From: Devosia epidermidihirudinis
GTDB lineage: Bacteria; Pseudomonadota; Alphaproteobacteria; Rhizobiales; Devosiaceae
Length of the DNA: 64,000 nt
Assembly (NCBI RefSeq): GCF_000971295.1
Contig: NZ_LANJ01000016.1
Coordinates: forward strand, 620,001 to 684,000
Reading direction: 5' to 3'
Both the position numbers and the translations under genes were made by a program. Positions 63,438-64,000 of this stretch are shown here, piece after piece; positions within the stretch are counted from its first letter, which is position 1; every line of letters begins with the position of its first letter. Under the pieces are notes generated by a model, which did not search any database, had not been told where the DNA came from, and worked only from the letters and a program-made list of their open reading frames with translations.

Positions 63438-64000
63438 TCAGGCGCTTTCTGGCGAGCGCTGGGATATTTCGGCGCAAGTATGCTGCAGCAGTTTGAGGAC
63501 GCTGGGCATATCGGGCGCGTCTGATTTGTCGAGCCGTTTGGTATAGGGGCATGTCAGCACGGCGATCACACTCCCCAGGGGACCGAAAATCGGCACGGTA
63601 ATGTTCGAGACGCCCGCAACCTGAGCGCTCGGGGTCATTTCATATCCCTGTTCGCGTACGCCTTCGAGTCGCGCTTCGAGCTCTCGGGGCATTTTTTCCG
63701 GCCCCAGATCCTGCTCTTCCAGCATCAGCTTGCGCTCTTCGGGTGTTGCAAAGGCCAGGTAGACATGGCCCGAGCCGGTATTGACCAGACCGATGCGGCT
63801 GCCGACGCGGATTGAGACGTTCCAGTAGCCCGGGCTATCGACCTGGGCGACCACCACCAGCACATTGCGATCCTGCACCACCATATGCACCGCCTGCTGG
63901 GCGGCACGCGCAAAGTTGCGCAGTACGGGCGTCGCCTGGCTGATCATCCGGTGCAGGGGTGGGCGGGCATGCGCCAATTCGAACAGCTTGAGCGTCAGCG
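63438..64000 (-). CDS. IclR family transcription regulator, partial (C-terminal part)
   Basis: The C-terminal 187 codons of an IclR regulator; the frame stays open to the window end, so the N-terminal helix-turn-helix lies outside. RNFARAAQQAVHMVVQDRNVLVVVAQVDSPGYWNVSIRVGSRIGL, SGHVYLAFATPEERK, GYEMTPSAQVAGVSNITVPIFGPLGSVIAVL are the IclR effector domain. It probably controls the two catabolic genes that follow 17 bases downstream. Confidence 0.87.
   Translation of the reverse strand, partial: LTLKLFELAHARPPLHRMISQATPVLRNFARAAQQAVHMVVQDRNVLVVVAQVDSPGYWNVSIRVGSRIGLVNTGSGHVYLAFATPEERKLMLEEQDLGPEKMPRELEARLEGVREQGYEMTPSAQVAGVSNITVPIFGPLGSVIAVLTCPYTKRLDKSDAPDMPSVLKLLQHTCAEISQRSPESA

Overview
The window is a GC-rich, densely coded chromosomal segment of an alphaproteobacterium of the order Hyphomicrobiales. 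Gene content and protein style point to Devosia or a close relative, but this is inferred from memory of the families and not from a search. I found no rRNA, tRNA, prophage, IS element or CRISPR array. Many intergenic gaps carry perfect or near-perfect inverted repeats of several families.

Layout. 1-3957: an iron-siderophore ABC importer (binding protein, two permeases, ATPase) behind a good promoter and a TGA-N9-TCA inverted repeat of the iron-regulator type. 4017-8141: a VOC protein, a YeeE/YedE sulfur transporter with an exported tandem-rhodanese sulfurtransferase, and a divergent HxlR regulator/SDR pair. 8410-12152: three consecutive genes for coiled-coil proteins of unknown role, one with a membrane segment, then a CoxG-like protein on the other strand. 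13309-27464: a large (deoxy)nucleoside salvage cluster made of a BMP-type nucleoside ABC importer, cytidine deaminase, purine nucleoside phosphorylase, deoxyribose-phosphate aldolase, a double-domain ALDH16-type aldehyde dehydrogenase, a small unknown protein, thymidine phosphorylase, phosphopentomutase and uracil phosphoribosyltransferase. Together they import nucleosides, release the bases, and turn deoxyribose into glyceraldehyde-3-phosphate and acetaldehyde, which the dehydrogenase probably oxidises.

The most striking feature is inside that transporter. A GIY-YIG nuclease gene (15916-16863) sits exactly between the ATPase gene and the first permease gene. It is flanked by a 16-base direct repeat that includes the permease start codon, so both stop/start overlaps are preserved and the inserted gene uses a copied host start. 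It looks like a seamless, non-disruptive insertion of a foreign gene.

28648-40250: a Tad/Flp pilus locus on both strands (two TadE-like minor pilins, a stand-alone pilus N-terminal-domain protein, two Flp pilins, CpaA, CpaB, CpaC, CpaE, CpaF, TadB, TadC, a small membrane protein, TadD). No cpaD is present between cpaC and cpaE. 40392-51598: leucyl aminopeptidase, a YqaA-like membrane protein, hydroxypyruvate reductase, a membrane-anchored cytochrome c with an Ala/Pro/Glu tail, prephenate dehydratase, the dapD-dapE lysine/peptidoglycan genes with small membrane proteins, and truA-fmt-def. 51721-56610: rmuC, an acidic unknown protein, recR-ybaB-dnaX and the SRP RNA. 56644-61543: a DUF817 protein, a LOG-family protein, SthA transhydrogenase and a second flavin disulfide reductase-like enzyme. 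61684-64000: a sugar isomerase/epimerase, an amidohydrolase and an IclR regulator cut by the window edge, probably one catabolic operon.
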